Assembly (NCBI GenBank): GCA_938008535.1
Contig: CALLKF010000115.1
Span: forward strand, 1-64,000
Direction: 5' to 3'
Source: an uncultured Saprospirales bacterium
Lineage (GTDB): Bacteria > Bacteroidota > Bacteroidia > Chitinophagales > JADIYW01
DNA: 64,000 bases
Positions 26,437-36,053 of the stretch are shown here, piece by piece. Numbering within the stretch: the stretch's first letter is position 1; each line of letters opens with the position of its first letter. The notes below the pieces were generated by a model. That model was not told where the DNA came from. It worked only from the letters and a program-made list of their open reading frames with translations, and ran no database searches. The position numbers were made by a program, and so were the translations under genes.

Positions 26437-26650
26437 TTATTTTATCTTTCCTTGTTTAAATTGCTCTGTAATTTGTTCATCTTCTTTGACGGATTGTATC
26501 ATAATGATTGGAAAATTTTCCGACAATTTTTTTCCTGAGGAAAAATATTTCATTTCACTGTTGATCTTCTTTAAGGAACACAGCAGTATCTGTTTGTGAA
26601 TAATCAGAAAATGAAACGATGCTAAGAATTAAAAGGAATATTGTTTTCAT
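26437..26650 (-). pseudogene. Frameshifted gene for a small secreted protein
   Basis: From ATG 26650 the minus strand reads MKTIFLLILSIVSFSDYSQ, a good signal peptide, and stops after 31 codons. The next frame continues without a gap as KINSEMKYFSSGKKLSENFP and ends ...TEQFKQGKIK at a TAA at 26437-26439. One base change near 26568 would restore a protein of about 70 residues. Family unknown. This occupies most of the otherwise empty 26435-26759 interval. Confidence 0.6.
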
Positions 26651-26759
26651 AGATGCAAGTTAATAATTTGAGAAGTGATTGTTTCTTGGAGTCGAAAAAA
26701 AACAATTGAACATCACTATAAAAAACTAAATTTGTGTTTTTAATTTATACAGATATTCC

Positions 26760-27806
26760 ATGACCATTGTAGATTTCACCGAAGTAGAATTGCAGCAGCT
26801 GATTACGCATCATGTTGGCAATAAATCAAAAGATGATAGAATCATTCTTTCCAGCGAATTGACAACCATTGAAAAAGATACCAGCGAGTTTCTATTGAAA
26901 TATTTTTTAGCACCTGTAAAACCAGAAGAGTTTTTTTCTTTTACGCATACAGTAAAAATTGAGCAAAACGATATTTACACATTAACTAAATCTATTTTTT
27001 TAAATCCAAAATTGTTTATAGCTGAATCACAAAATATAGCAAAATTACTGTACGAACATTCTACGCATCCAAAAATTAAAGAAGGCGAATTGAATGTGGC
27101 TTATTTTTCCAATATTGTTTTTGAAAATGAAACCGTTGATGCTATCGGAATTTTTAAATCAGAAACAGATGTTGCTTATTTGAAAATGAAAAATCAGAAA
27201 TTTAAATTCAATATACATCACGATTATGGTTTTGAATTAAAAGGATTAGATAAAGGTTGTATCATTTTTAATACGGAACAAGAAGATGGTTATCGAGTTT
27301 TGGTTGTTGATGCTACAAATAGAGCCGTTGATACGCAATACTGGGTCGATGATTTTTTACAGGTGAAACAAGTGTGCGATGATTACCATTTAACGAACCA
27401 GTTTTTACGAATCACTAAAAATTTTGTTACGCATCAATTTTCTACAGAATACGAAGCAACCAAAGCCGACCAAATTGATTTACTGAATCGTTCGGTAGAA
27501 TATTTTAAATCGCACGAAAGTTTTGAAAAGGAAGATTTTGAGAAAAAAGTGTTTCAAAACGATGAATTAATTGAATCGTTTAGAAAGTATGATACCAATT
27601 ACAGACAAGAAAATGAAATAGATTTAACCGAAACTTTTGATATTTCAATTCCAGCTGTAAAGAAGCAGGCGCGTGTTTTCAAAAGTGTTTTAAAGTTAGA
27701 TAAGAATTTTCACATCTACATTCATGGTGCAAGCGAACTCATTGAACAAGGTGTTGATGATGATGGTCGCAAGTTTTATAAAATCTATTATAAAGAAGAA
27801 TCATAA
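26760..27806 (+). CDS. Nucleoid-associated protein (NdpA/YejK family)
   Basis: 348 aa, the size of the 37-kDa nucleoid-associated protein family. Typical parts are the N-terminal ELQQLITHHVGNKSKDD, FLLKYFLAPVKPEEFFSFTH, FLNPKLFIAESQNIAKLLYEHSTHPKIKEGELNVAYFSN, the central YLKMKNQ and a C-terminal FKSVLKLDKNFHIYIHG. E. coli YejK of this family is associated with the nucleoid and topoisomerase IV. The gene ends convergently with the 2OG oxygenase gene, with a long inverted repeat between them. Confidence 0.85.
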   Translation: MTIVDFTEVELQQLITHHVGNKSKDDRIILSSELTTIEKDTSEFLLKYFLAPVKPEEFFSFTHTVKIEQNDIYTLTKSIFLNPKLFIAESQNIAKLLYEHSTHPKIKEGELNVAYFSNIVFENETVDAIGIFKSETDVAYLKMKNQKFKFNIHHDYGFELKGLDKGCIIFNTEQEDGYRVLVVDATNRAVDTQYWVDDFLQVKQVCDDYHLTNQFLRITKNFVTHQFSTEYEATKADQIDLLNRSVEYFKSHESFEKEDFEKKVFQNDELIESFRKYDTNYRQENEIDLTETFDISIPAVKKQARVFKSVLKLDKNFHIYIHGASELIEQGVDDDGRKFYKIYYKEES

Positions 27807-27820
27807 GTTTTGAAAAAAAA

Positions 27821-27960
27821 TAACCACTTAAGGCACTTAAGAAGCTGAAGTTAAAAATGAAGATTACAAAAAATACGATAATAAGAAAGCTAAGTTTTCT
27901 TACTATTTTAGATAATTACCTTTAAAATTTTCTTTGTTTCTTAAGTGCCTTAAGTGGTTA
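27821..27960. repeat. Long inverted repeat between convergent genes
   Basis: Perfect 23-bp arms (27821-27843 and 27938-27960) enclose 94 bp. The arms are themselves built from heptamer-like steps (TTTGTTT, CTTAAGT, GCCTTAA, GTGGTTA). They lie 14 bp after one stop codon and 6 bp before the other, so a bidirectional terminator or RNA-stability role is possible. Confidence 0.85.
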
Positions 27961-27966
27961 AAATTA

Positions 27967-28560
27967 TCAATCTCTCTTCAACCAACCAGTAATACTCATT
28001 CTTGGAGCAGCAGTTTCCAGAACTTCATGTTCTAATTCATTGCTTCTAAAAAATACCGCTTTGCAATTGGTTGGAGAAATAGATTGAGTTTTTGTTGCAT
28101 GAAATACCTTCAATTCACCACCATCACCAATTTTCCAATCAGAATTCAAATAAAAAATCATCGAAAATTGTCTGCTATCATCACTTTTAAATTGATCAAT
28201 ATGTTTACGGTAAAAACTTCCAATTGGAAAAAGTGCGTAATGAAATTCATACGATGTAATTCCTGTAAAACACGTTTCATTTAAATACGTTACAAATGTG
28301 TCAATCAAATCTAAAAATTCATTTTCAAACTTATTATTATGTAAACGATCTAGCCAATAAATGCTATCATTTCTGATTAATTTATCATTTTGAAAATCAA
28401 CAAGATTACCAACTCCAGCATTTTTTAATTTTTGATGATTCAATAAATCATTCAAATTGTCTTTAAGATTTTTTGCTAAATCGATGCTCAGAAAATCTGA
28501 AGAAATGCCAATTTTATTGGATATAAAATCTTCCACTATATCATTGAATATTGTTTGCAA
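27967..28560 (-). CDS. 2-oxoglutarate/Fe(II) dioxygenase, prolyl-4-hydroxylase type
   Basis: 197 aa. The Fe(II) triad is seen as H and D in FYRKHIDQFKSDDSRQFSMIFYLN and the distal H in ELEHEVLETAAPRMSITGW, where the Arg would bind 2-oxoglutarate. Strands FSMIFYLNSDW, GELKVFHAT and CKAVFFRSN fit the jelly roll. The family hydroxylates proline or other residues, or alkyl-damaged substrates; the substrate here is not evident. Cytoplasmic. It is convergent with the nucleoid protein gene and divergent from alaS. Confidence 0.85.
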   Translation of the reverse strand: MQTIFNDIVEDFISNKIGISSDFLSIDLAKNLKDNLNDLLNHQKLKNAGVGNLVDFQNDKLIRNDSIYWLDRLHNNKFENEFLDLIDTFVTYLNETCFTGITSYEFHYALFPIGSFYRKHIDQFKSDDSRQFSMIFYLNSDWKIGDGGELKVFHATKTQSISPTNCKAVFFRSNELEHEVLETAAPRMSITGWLKRD

Positions 28561-28690
28561 AATGTTGATTTATGAGTATAAAAGCAACACTTTGTCAGAG
28601 ATCGAACGAATGTACTCTAAAATTATTGATAATTAGCAAAATATCTCTTTTCCTTAAAGCATATCTATTTTATATTGCACTTCAAATTTT

Positions 28691-28698
28691 TATCTTTG
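28691..28698 (+). promoter_or_regulatory. -7 box of the alaS operon, near-leaderless
   Basis: TATCTTTG ends 4 bp before the ATG at 28703. This predicts a transcript with almost no 5' leader for the five-gene operon. A matching -33 at the usual distance is not clear. Confidence 0.55.
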
Positions 28699-28702
28699 CA
28701 AC

Positions 28703-31339
28703 ATGGAAAGTATGTTATCAGCAGCCGAAATTCGACAGGCATTTTTAGATTTTTTCAAAAGTAAAGGCCACCAAATTGTGCCATCTGCGCCGTTAGTGGT
28801 GAAAAATGATCCAACCTTGATGTTTATTAATTCAGGTATGGCACCGTTTAAAGATTTCTTTTTAGGAATCGGAAAACCTTCTAATCCTAGAATTGCAGAT
28901 ACACAAAAATGTTTGCGTGTTTCAGGAAAACATAATGATTTGGAAGAAGTTGGCGTGGATACTTACCATCATACCATGTTTGAAATGCTCGGAAATTGGA
29001 GTTTTGGCGATTATTTTAAAAAAGAAGCTATTGCCTGGAGCTGGGAATTATTGACTGAAGTGTTGAAGCTCGATAAAGACCGTTTATATGTAACCATTTT
29101 TGAAGGTAACGAATCGGAAAATATTCCAAAAGATGAAGAAGCATTTCAAGAATGGAAAAAAGTAATTGCAGAAGACAGAATTTTGCTTGGTAATAAAAAT
29201 GATAATTTCTGGGAAATGGGTGACACTGGACCTTGTGGACCTTGTACCGAAATTCATGTAGATTGCCGAACAGAAGAAGAAAGAAAAGCTGTTGATGGCG
29301 CAACTTTGGTAAATAACGATCATCCACAAGTAATAGAAATCTGGAATAACGTATTTATTCAATTCAACAGAAAAAAAGATAATTCTTTAGAATTATTACC
29401 AGCGAAACACGTAGATACCGGAATGGGTTTTGAACGCTTAGTGCGTGTGATTCAACAAAAAACATCGAACTACGATACAGATGTTTTTACTGGAACTATT
29501 GCAACTATTGAGAAAATCGTTAATAAAAAATATGATAGAAGCGACAGCAAAGAAGCCATTGCTTTCCGTGTATTGTCAGATCATATTCGTGCAGTTGCGT
29601 TTACAATTTCTGACGGACAATTACCAAGTAACACAGGTGCAGGTTATGTGATTCGCAGAATTTTGCGTCGTGCGGTGCGTTATTATTTTTCTTATTTAGA
29701 CAGAAAAGAACCATTGTTGCATTTGTTAGTTCCAGTTTTAGCTGAGCAATTTGCCAATGTATTTCCAGAATTAAAAGCACAACAAGATTTTGTTGCAAAA
29801 GTAATTTTAGAAGAAGAAACATCTTTCTTAAAAACATTAGATAATGGTTTGAAAAGATTAGATACTATTATTGGAGAAACAACAAATAAATTAATTAATG
29901 GTAAGGCTGCTTTTGAATTATTTGATACTTATGGTTTTCCAATTGACTTGACAAGTTTAATAGCAATAGAAAAAGGCTTAGAAGTAAATATTGAAGCATT
30001 CCAAAATGAATTGAATTTACAGAAAATTAGAAGCCGTGCTGCATCAGAACAAGATGTAGATGATTGGATTACGTTGCAAGATGGTAAATCAATTTTTGTT
30101 GGTTATGATTCTTTAGAAGAAAAAGCGAAAGTTTTAAAATATAGAAAAATAAAATCAAAAGGAAAAGAACAATATCAAATTGTATTAGATAAAACACCAT
30201 TCTATGCTGAAAGTGGTGGACAAGTTGGTGATGTAGGAAATTTAAGAATTCAAAATTCGGATTTCAGAATTACAGACACCAAAAAAGAAAATGATTTAAT
30301 TGTTCATTTTGTAGATGAAATTCCAGCAGATTTAAACGGTGATGTTATTGCAACCGTTGATGCAGTTGTTCGTAAAAAAACTACGATACATCATTCATCA
30401 ACACATTTATTACAAGCAGCTTTGCAGCAGGTTTTAGGTAAACACATCGCACAAAAAGGTTCGTTAAACAATAGCGAATATATGCGTTTCGATTTCTCTC
30501 ACTTCGCAAAAATGACAGACGATGAAATTGAGCAAGTAGAAAACTTAGTCAACGAAAAAATACGCGCTAATATTCCAGTTGTGATTAAAGAAATGTCAAA
30601 AGATGATGCTGTGAAATTAGGTGCAATGGCATTGTTTGGAGAAAAATATGGTGACGTGGTTCGTGTGGTAATTATGGACGAAAAATATAGCATTGAATTG
30701 TGCGGTGGCACACACGTTGGCTCAACAGGTGAATTAGGTTTGTTTAAAATAACATCTGAAAGTGCCGTAGCTGCAGGTGTTCGACGTGTTGAAGCAGTGT
30801 GCGGTGAATTGGCATTGCAATTCGTTAATGAGAAAATTAGCCAATTAGCGAATGTAAATACTGAATTGAAAAATCCTAAAGACAGTGTGAAAGCAATTCA
30901 ATCTTTATTAGAAGAAAATTCTTCTCTAAAGAAAGAAATTGAGAAATTTCAAAACGAAAAAGTAGAGGTCATCAAACAAAGTTTGCGCACTAAAATCCGC
31001 AACCAAAATGATGTTCATGTGTTGATAGAGAAAGTAGAAGAAGTAAATGCAGATGGTTTGAAAAAAATACAATTCGATTTAAAAAATGAATTCGATAATT
31101 TGTATTTCGTTGCAGCAACTATCTCCAATGGTAAACCATTGATTTCAGTTATTCTTTCAGAAAACATAGTAAAAGATAAAAAACTGCACGCAGGAAATTT
31201 AGTAAAAGAATTAGCAAAAGCCATCAAAGGTGGTGGTGGTGGACAACCATTTTACGCAACTGCAGGTGGTACAGATGCTTCAGGAATTGATACCGTTTTA
31301 AAACAAGCCGAAGAATTATTTTTGGTACAAACAAATTAA
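28703..31339 (+). CDS. alaS: Alanine--tRNA ligase
   Basis: 878 aa, full length. It charges tRNA-Ala and edits mischarged Ser/Gly. The class II core has PSAPLVVKNDPTLMFINSGMAPFKD (motif 1), TYHHTMFEMLGNWSFGDYF (motif 2) and GMGFERLVRV (motif 3). The editing domain shows HHSSTHLL (HxxxH) and CGGTHV, and the C-Ala domain ends in KGGGGGQPFYATAGG. First gene of a tight operon: gatB follows after 4 bp. Clear housekeeping copy with ordinary base composition. Confidence 0.99.
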   Translation: MESMLSAAEIRQAFLDFFKSKGHQIVPSAPLVVKNDPTLMFINSGMAPFKDFFLGIGKPSNPRIADTQKCLRVSGKHNDLEEVGVDTYHHTMFEMLGNWSFGDYFKKEAIAWSWELLTEVLKLDKDRLYVTIFEGNESENIPKDEEAFQEWKKVIAEDRILLGNKNDNFWEMGDTGPCGPCTEIHVDCRTEEERKAVDGATLVNNDHPQVIEIWNNVFIQFNRKKDNSLELLPAKHVDTGMGFERLVRVIQQKTSNYDTDVFTGTIATIEKIVNKKYDRSDSKEAIAFRVLSDHIRAVAFTISDGQLPSNTGAGYVIRRILRRAVRYYFSYLDRKEPLLHLLVPVLAEQFANVFPELKAQQDFVAKVILEEETSFLKTLDNGLKRLDTIIGETTNKLINGKAAFELFDTYGFPIDLTSLIAIEKGLEVNIEAFQNELNLQKIRSRAASEQDVDDWITLQDGKSIFVGYDSLEEKAKVLKYRKIKSKGKEQYQIVLDKTPFYAESGGQVGDVGNLRIQNSDFRITDTKKENDLIVHFVDEIPADLNGDVIATVDAVVRKKTTIHHSSTHLLQAALQQVLGKHIAQKGSLNNSEYMRFDFSHFAKMTDDEIEQVENLVNEKIRANIPVVIKEMSKDDAVKLGAMALFGEKYGDVVRVVIMDEKYSIELCGGTHVGSTGELGLFKITSESAVAAGVRRVEAVCGELALQFVNEKISQLANVNTELKNPKDSVKAIQSLLEENSSLKKEIEKFQNEKVEVIKQSLRTKIRNQNDVHVLIEKVEEVNADGLKKIQFDLKNEFDNLYFVAATISNGKPLISVILSENIVKDKKLHAGNLVKELAKAIKGGGGGQPFYATAGGTDASGIDTVLKQAEELFLVQTN

Positions 31340-31343
31340 GCAA

Positions 31344-32789
31344 ATGCAACCTTACGAAAAATACCAAATAGTAATCGGATTGGAAGTGCATGCGCAACTC
31401 AATACTAAAACAAAAGTATTTGCTGCTGATGAAACTACTTTTGGTGCTGCACCCAACTCGCAAGTATCAGCAATTACGGCTGGTTTGCCTGGTGTGTTAC
31501 CGAAATTAAACAAAAACGTTTTTGAAAAAGCAATAAAATTAGGGTTGGCTTTGCAATGCGACATCACACGAGAAAATCACTTTGATAGAAAAAATTATTT
31601 CTACGCAGATTTGCCGAAAGGTTATCAGATATCACAAGATAAAACGCCAATTTGCAGAAATGGATTTGTTGAAATAACCACTGATAATGTTACGAAGCAA
31701 ATCATTTTAAATCGTATTCACATCGAAGAAGATGCTGGAAAAAATAACCACGAGTTAGATGAAAATTATTCCTTAGTAGACTTAAATCGTGCTGGTGTTC
31801 CGTTGTTAGAAATTGTAACAGAACCTGTGATTCACAGCAGCGATGAGGCCTATCAGTTTCTCACAGAAATTAGAAAATTAGTTCGTTATTTAGATGTTTG
31901 CGATGGCAATATGGAAGAAGGTTCTATGCGCTGCGATGCCAATGTTTCTGTACGTTTACATGGCGAAACCAATTTTAGAAATAGGGTTGAAGTGAAGAAT
32001 ATGAATTCTATTCGCAATGTAAAACGCGCTATTGATGTAGAAGTAAAACGTCAAATTGATATCTATGAAAACGGCGGAACCATTGATCAGGAAACGCGTG
32101 GTTTCAATCCAGCAGATGCTTCTTCTTTTCCGTTGCGCAGTAAAGAAAATGCGCATGATTACCGCTATTTTCCGGAACCAGATTTGCCGCCAGTTTTAGT
32201 TACGCAACAAACCATTGATGCCATAAAACAATCGATGCCAGCTTTGCCAAAAGAATTACAACATCAATTTGTTTCAGAATATTTATTATCTACGTATGAT
32301 GCACAGGTGTTAACCGATGAAAAAGAATTTGCAGATTATTATTTAGCACTTATTCAACAAACAAAAAATTACAAAGCTGCAGCTAATTGGATTATCAACG
32401 AAGTTAAATCGTACATCAATGAAAATAATACTTCATTGATTGATTTCAACGTTCAACCACAACAAATTGCAGAAATCATTCAATTAGTTGATGATAATAT
32501 CATCAGTTCTTCCGCCGCAAAAACGATTTTTAAAACCTACACAGAAGGCAATACTAAATCTGCAGTTGCTTTGGCAGAAGAATTGAATTTAATTCAATCT
32601 TCTGATAAAGATGAACTGGCAACCTGGATTGAAAATGTGTTGGCAAAATATCCAGAAAAAGTAGCTGAATATAAAAAAGGAAAAAAAGGAAATCTAAATT
32701 TATTTGTTGGCGAAGTAATGAAACTTTCACGTGGTGCAGCCAATCCAAAAGATACCACACAAGCAATAATATCCATTCTTAATAACTAA
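31344..32789 (+). CDS. gatB: Asp-tRNA(Asn)/Glu-tRNA(Gln) amidotransferase subunit B
   Basis: 481 aa. YQIVIGLEVHAQLNTKTKVF is the GatB start, followed by GLPGVLPKLN, RKNYFYADLPKGYQISQ, the HIEEDAGK block, NRAGVPLLEIVTEP and the YqeY-like helical tail from about residue 330. With GatA and GatC it amidates Glu-tRNA(Gln) and/or Asp-tRNA(Asn). The other subunits are not in the window. The start lies 4 bp after alaS, so they are co-transcribed. Confidence 0.98.
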   Translation: MQPYEKYQIVIGLEVHAQLNTKTKVFAADETTFGAAPNSQVSAITAGLPGVLPKLNKNVFEKAIKLGLALQCDITRENHFDRKNYFYADLPKGYQISQDKTPICRNGFVEITTDNVTKQIILNRIHIEEDAGKNNHELDENYSLVDLNRAGVPLLEIVTEPVIHSSDEAYQFLTEIRKLVRYLDVCDGNMEEGSMRCDANVSVRLHGETNFRNRVEVKNMNSIRNVKRAIDVEVKRQIDIYENGGTIDQETRGFNPADASSFPLRSKENAHDYRYFPEPDLPPVLVTQQTIDAIKQSMPALPKELQHQFVSEYLLSTYDAQVLTDEKEFADYYLALIQQTKNYKAAANWIINEVKSYINENNTSLIDFNVQPQQIAEIIQLVDDNIISSSAAKTIFKTYTEGNTKSAVALAEELNLIQSSDKDELATWIENVLAKYPEKVAEYKKGKKGNLNLFVGEVMKLSRGAANPKDTTQAIISILNN

Positions 32790-32805
32790 TTACTTAAATC
32801 ATTGT

Positions 32806-33945
32806 ATGATAAAAATTTTCAAAATAAGCATTCTAATTACCATATTAGCGGTCTTTACCAACTGTAAATCTGGTAACGGTTACAAAATTGAAGGCAACAT
32901 AAAAAACGGTGAAAACATTAAGGTTTATTTAGAAGATGTGTTGCAAGCCAACGCCATTGTAATTGATACAGCAAGCATTCAAAAAAATAAATTTAAGCTA
33001 AGCAGCAACACTTCAAGTGGCATTTATCGTTTGCGTTTTGGAAATGACATCAACAATGCCATCTTTATTTTTTTGGATAAAAACGCTTCCATTAAAGTAG
33101 ATGTCGATTTAAAGAATCCAGCAAAGTATTTAGCTAAAGGCAATCAGGAAACAATAGATATGATGGATTTAATTCAAACATCCAATAAAAATTTTACTAA
33201 AATTGATACTGCGTATGCTCAGTTAAAAAGTTCAACTGCTAAACAAGCAGACTCACTTTCTGTTCTTTTTAAAGCAACCAAACAAGCACAAATAGATTTT
33301 ATCAAAACATTTATTGATAAACAAAAAAATGATGAAGTAGCGTGTTTTGCCTTGAATCTATTAGGTCCAATGCTAGATAATGAAGTTCCATACTTAACAG
33401 AAATTACCGAAAAATTACATGCATCTTCGCCAACGTCTAAACAAATAGATAGTTGGTACAAGCAAATGCAGGAATACAAAACCGGATTGATGAAAGAACA
33501 GGAAAATGGTTTAGCTGTCAACACGCAAGCACCGAATATTGTGTTGCAAAATCCAACAGGTGATACGATACAGTTAAAGAATTTACTAGGAAAATATGTG
33601 TTGTTAGATTTTTGGGCAAGTTGGTGCCAGCCATGCAGAATGGAAAATCCGAATGTGGTAAGAATTTACGAGAAGTACCATTTTCAGGGATTGGAAATAT
33701 TTTCTGTTTCTTTAGATGATAAAAAAGATAGATGGATAAATGCCATTAAACAAGATGATTTAAGCTGGGAAAACCATGGCTGCGATTTCGCTGGCTGGCA
33801 ATCAGTTGTTGCTACTACTTATAAAGTATCATCGATTCCAGCAACTTTTTTATTAGATAAAAAAGGAAAAATCATCGCTAAGAATTTACGTGGTGAAGAG
33901 CTGGAACAAAAGCTAGCTGAATTATTTGCCACTGCTGCTAAATAA
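32806..33945 (+). CDS. TlpA/ResA-like thiol-disulfide lipoprotein with DUF4369
   Basis: 379 aa. Lipobox FTNCKSG (Cys near 20) after the signal peptide, then a DUF4369-type domain (YKIEGNIKNGENIKVYLEDV..., about 23-130), a helical linker and a thioredoxin-like domain (about 240-375) with the redox motif WASWCQPCRMENP. The cis-Pro is in SSIPATFLLDKKGKI. It should reduce or exchange disulfides in the periplasm, as TlpA/ResA proteins do. Third gene of the alaS operon, 16 bp after gatB and 2 bp before the next gene. Confidence 0.92.
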   Translation: MIKIFKISILITILAVFTNCKSGNGYKIEGNIKNGENIKVYLEDVLQANAIVIDTASIQKNKFKLSSNTSSGIYRLRFGNDINNAIFIFLDKNASIKVDVDLKNPAKYLAKGNQETIDMMDLIQTSNKNFTKIDTAYAQLKSSTAKQADSLSVLFKATKQAQIDFIKTFIDKQKNDEVACFALNLLGPMLDNEVPYLTEITEKLHASSPTSKQIDSWYKQMQEYKTGLMKEQENGLAVNTQAPNIVLQNPTGDTIQLKNLLGKYVLLDFWASWCQPCRMENPNVVRIYEKYHFQGLEIFSVSLDDKKDRWINAIKQDDLSWENHGCDFAGWQSVVATTYKVSSIPATFLLDKKGKIIAKNLRGEELEQKLAELFATAAK

Positions 33946-33947
33946 CT

Positions 33948-36047
33948 ATGCTGAAAACAATCAGCATATCTATAATGATGATGTTCGCTTTAGTGAATAC
34001 ATCTTTTGCAACCACAATTTATTTTGGTTACAAACTGCCAAATCCAAATGCAACTATTTTAGATGCTGCTGTGAACGATGCCAAAGCATTACTTAAACAA
34101 AGTAAAGCACAGATAACCGATTATCAAGACAAAGCAAATTGGAAAATCTTTTTATCACTTGCTAAATCTGAAAAAGATGATAGCAACAGCACGTTGTATC
34201 AGTCAAACACAAAGGAAAATCAGGCATTTTATATTATTTCATCGAAAGAAAATAATCAGCATACTATTTTAATTTTTTCCTCATCAGAAAAAGGGTTATC
34301 CAATGGTTTGTATTATTTCTTACAAAATAAATTAGGTTTTCAGTTTTATCATCCAAAAGAAACTATCATTCCTGATTTATCAAATTATACATTAGATACG
34401 TTTACAGAAACGATTACACCGCGTTTTGATAAGATTGGTTTTCATATTCATGCGATGCATCCGTTGGAAATTACGGAAGCATTATTAAATGAAAATACAC
34501 CAAATGGTGCAGAAGAAGTAAAGACTTATATTAATTGGTTGTGCCGCAATGGACAGAATTATTTTGAGTTTAATTTATTGCGCAGCATCCAGCTAAAAAC
34601 ATGGATTCCTTACATGAAATCTATAGTTGATTATGCACATCAGCGTGGTATTCTTTGCGGTGCCGATATGTCTTTTCACATGATACAGCAGCGTGCTTTT
34701 CAATTGTATAAAAAGTTTCCAGCTTCGTTTAAAAGTAAGGACAAACAGATTTTACAGAATATAGCAATGCTCATGCAAATAAATTGGGACGTTTGGAATG
34801 TGGAATTTGCTACCACAGAGTTTACGCATAAAGACCAGGATAAACTGCATCAACAACAAAAGTTTCTTTACGATAATTTGTCCAAATATAATGTGAAATT
34901 GACCAGCAGAAAGCATGTGGTGAAAGATGAAAATTTAATTTCCAATGCGAAATCCATGAAGACAAAGCGCACGGATATGGACAGCGCATACGCGTTGTTT
35001 GTGCATACGGTGATGTTTTATGGTTTGTTAGATACTGCCACACCAGTTTACCGAAACAAAGATTTTTCGCATTTAAGAAATTTGCTAATAGAAAGCAAAG
35101 CATATCGCGATACCTGGTATTTTCCGGAATCTGCTTATTGGATTACGTTTGATAATTCGGTGCCTATGTTTTTAACGCCATATTTGGATGCGCGCTTGCA
35201 AGATATTTTGTATTGCGATTCATTAGGTATTGATGGTCATCTAACATTTACTTCTGGCTGGGAATGGAATCATTGGCTGATTGACTGGAGCATTGCGCGT
35301 TGGTGTTGGAAAGAGCAACAAGCTGAGAAAGTTTCCGATCCGCTGATGTATTTAAAGAAAGTAATAACCGATTCAAACACCATAAATTTTGTAGAAAAAG
35401 CATCTGCATTGCAGCAACACTATATAAAAGATAAGCAGCTAATTAAAGTATTAACCGCACAAACCATTACCGATGAAATAGGTGGTAAGCTGAATTTAGA
35501 ATTTCATCCACGACCAGAATATTCTTATAAGTATATCATGAATAAAGCAACTCAATCAGAATTGGATTTCTTAAAATTAAAATATATTACCAATTTAGAT
35601 AGTTTTGTATATAAATATACATTACAGCTAGAGGATATTTCACATCATGAAGGAAATAAGATAGAATCAGAATTATTTAACAGCTTAAATTTTACAGCAT
35701 TACGAGCCCAGCATCGTAAACTTACACTATCATATTTAATACAATTCAGAGAGAATAAATTAAATAAAATAAAAAATGAGTCTATTGATACACTGCTGAA
35801 AAAAGCGTATGCTTTGAGATTAAATGCTTTACCATTTATAAGGAATCAAGAACAAAATTATCGTTATCCAATTGCATCTATCGCCGCAAAAAAGACAAGC
35901 AGAACGGTATATAATTTCGGATATTTATATCCAGTTTCTAATTTGCATTTTTGGGAACGCGAAGAAAAACAGGCAGCACACAACAAATGGAAATTCTATT
36001 ACGATAATATTTGGGATGTCTTAAAAATTATTGGCGTAAAAAAATAA
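33948..36047 (+). CDS. Large secreted glycosidase-like protein, family unassigned
   Basis: 699 aa with a signal peptide (MLKTISISIMMMFALVNTSFA). The first part (about 20-150) resembles the accessory domain ahead of GH20/GH67-type barrels: strands with IFLSLAK, AFYIISSK and KGLSNGLYYFLQNKLGFQFYHP. A long helical/strand region (about 160-470) could be a TIM barrel, with RFDKIGFHIHAMHP, YINWLCRNGQNYFEFNLL, YAHQRGILCGADMSFH and LGIDGHLTFTSGWEWNHW. I cannot point to catalytic acids with confidence. The C-terminal part is helical. Co-transcribed with the TlpA-like gene. It could be a polysaccharide-acting enzyme or an inactive relative. Confidence 0.6.
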   Translation: MLKTISISIMMMFALVNTSFATTIYFGYKLPNPNATILDAAVNDAKALLKQSKAQITDYQDKANWKIFLSLAKSEKDDSNSTLYQSNTKENQAFYIISSKENNQHTILIFSSSEKGLSNGLYYFLQNKLGFQFYHPKETIIPDLSNYTLDTFTETITPRFDKIGFHIHAMHPLEITEALLNENTPNGAEEVKTYINWLCRNGQNYFEFNLLRSIQLKTWIPYMKSIVDYAHQRGILCGADMSFHMIQQRAFQLYKKFPASFKSKDKQILQNIAMLMQINWDVWNVEFATTEFTHKDQDKLHQQQKFLYDNLSKYNVKLTSRKHVVKDENLISNAKSMKTKRTDMDSAYALFVHTVMFYGLLDTATPVYRNKDFSHLRNLLIESKAYRDTWYFPESAYWITFDNSVPMFLTPYLDARLQDILYCDSLGIDGHLTFTSGWEWNHWLIDWSIARWCWKEQQAEKVSDPLMYLKKVITDSNTINFVEKASALQQHYIKDKQLIKVLTAQTITDEIGGKLNLEFHPRPEYSYKYIMNKATQSELDFLKLKYITNLDSFVYKYTLQLEDISHHEGNKIESELFNSLNFTALRAQHRKLTLSYLIQFRENKLNKIKNESIDTLLKKAYALRLNALPFIRNQEQNYRYPIASIAAKKTSRTVYNFGYLYPVSNLHFWEREEKQAAHNKWKFYYDNIWDVLKIIGVKK

Positions 36048-36053
36048 GATACA

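Noticed and set aside
29028..29362. Antisense frames within alaS, and similar ones in gatB, hemE, rnr and others
   Set aside because: They lie fully inside strongly recognised genes on the other strand and have no family features.
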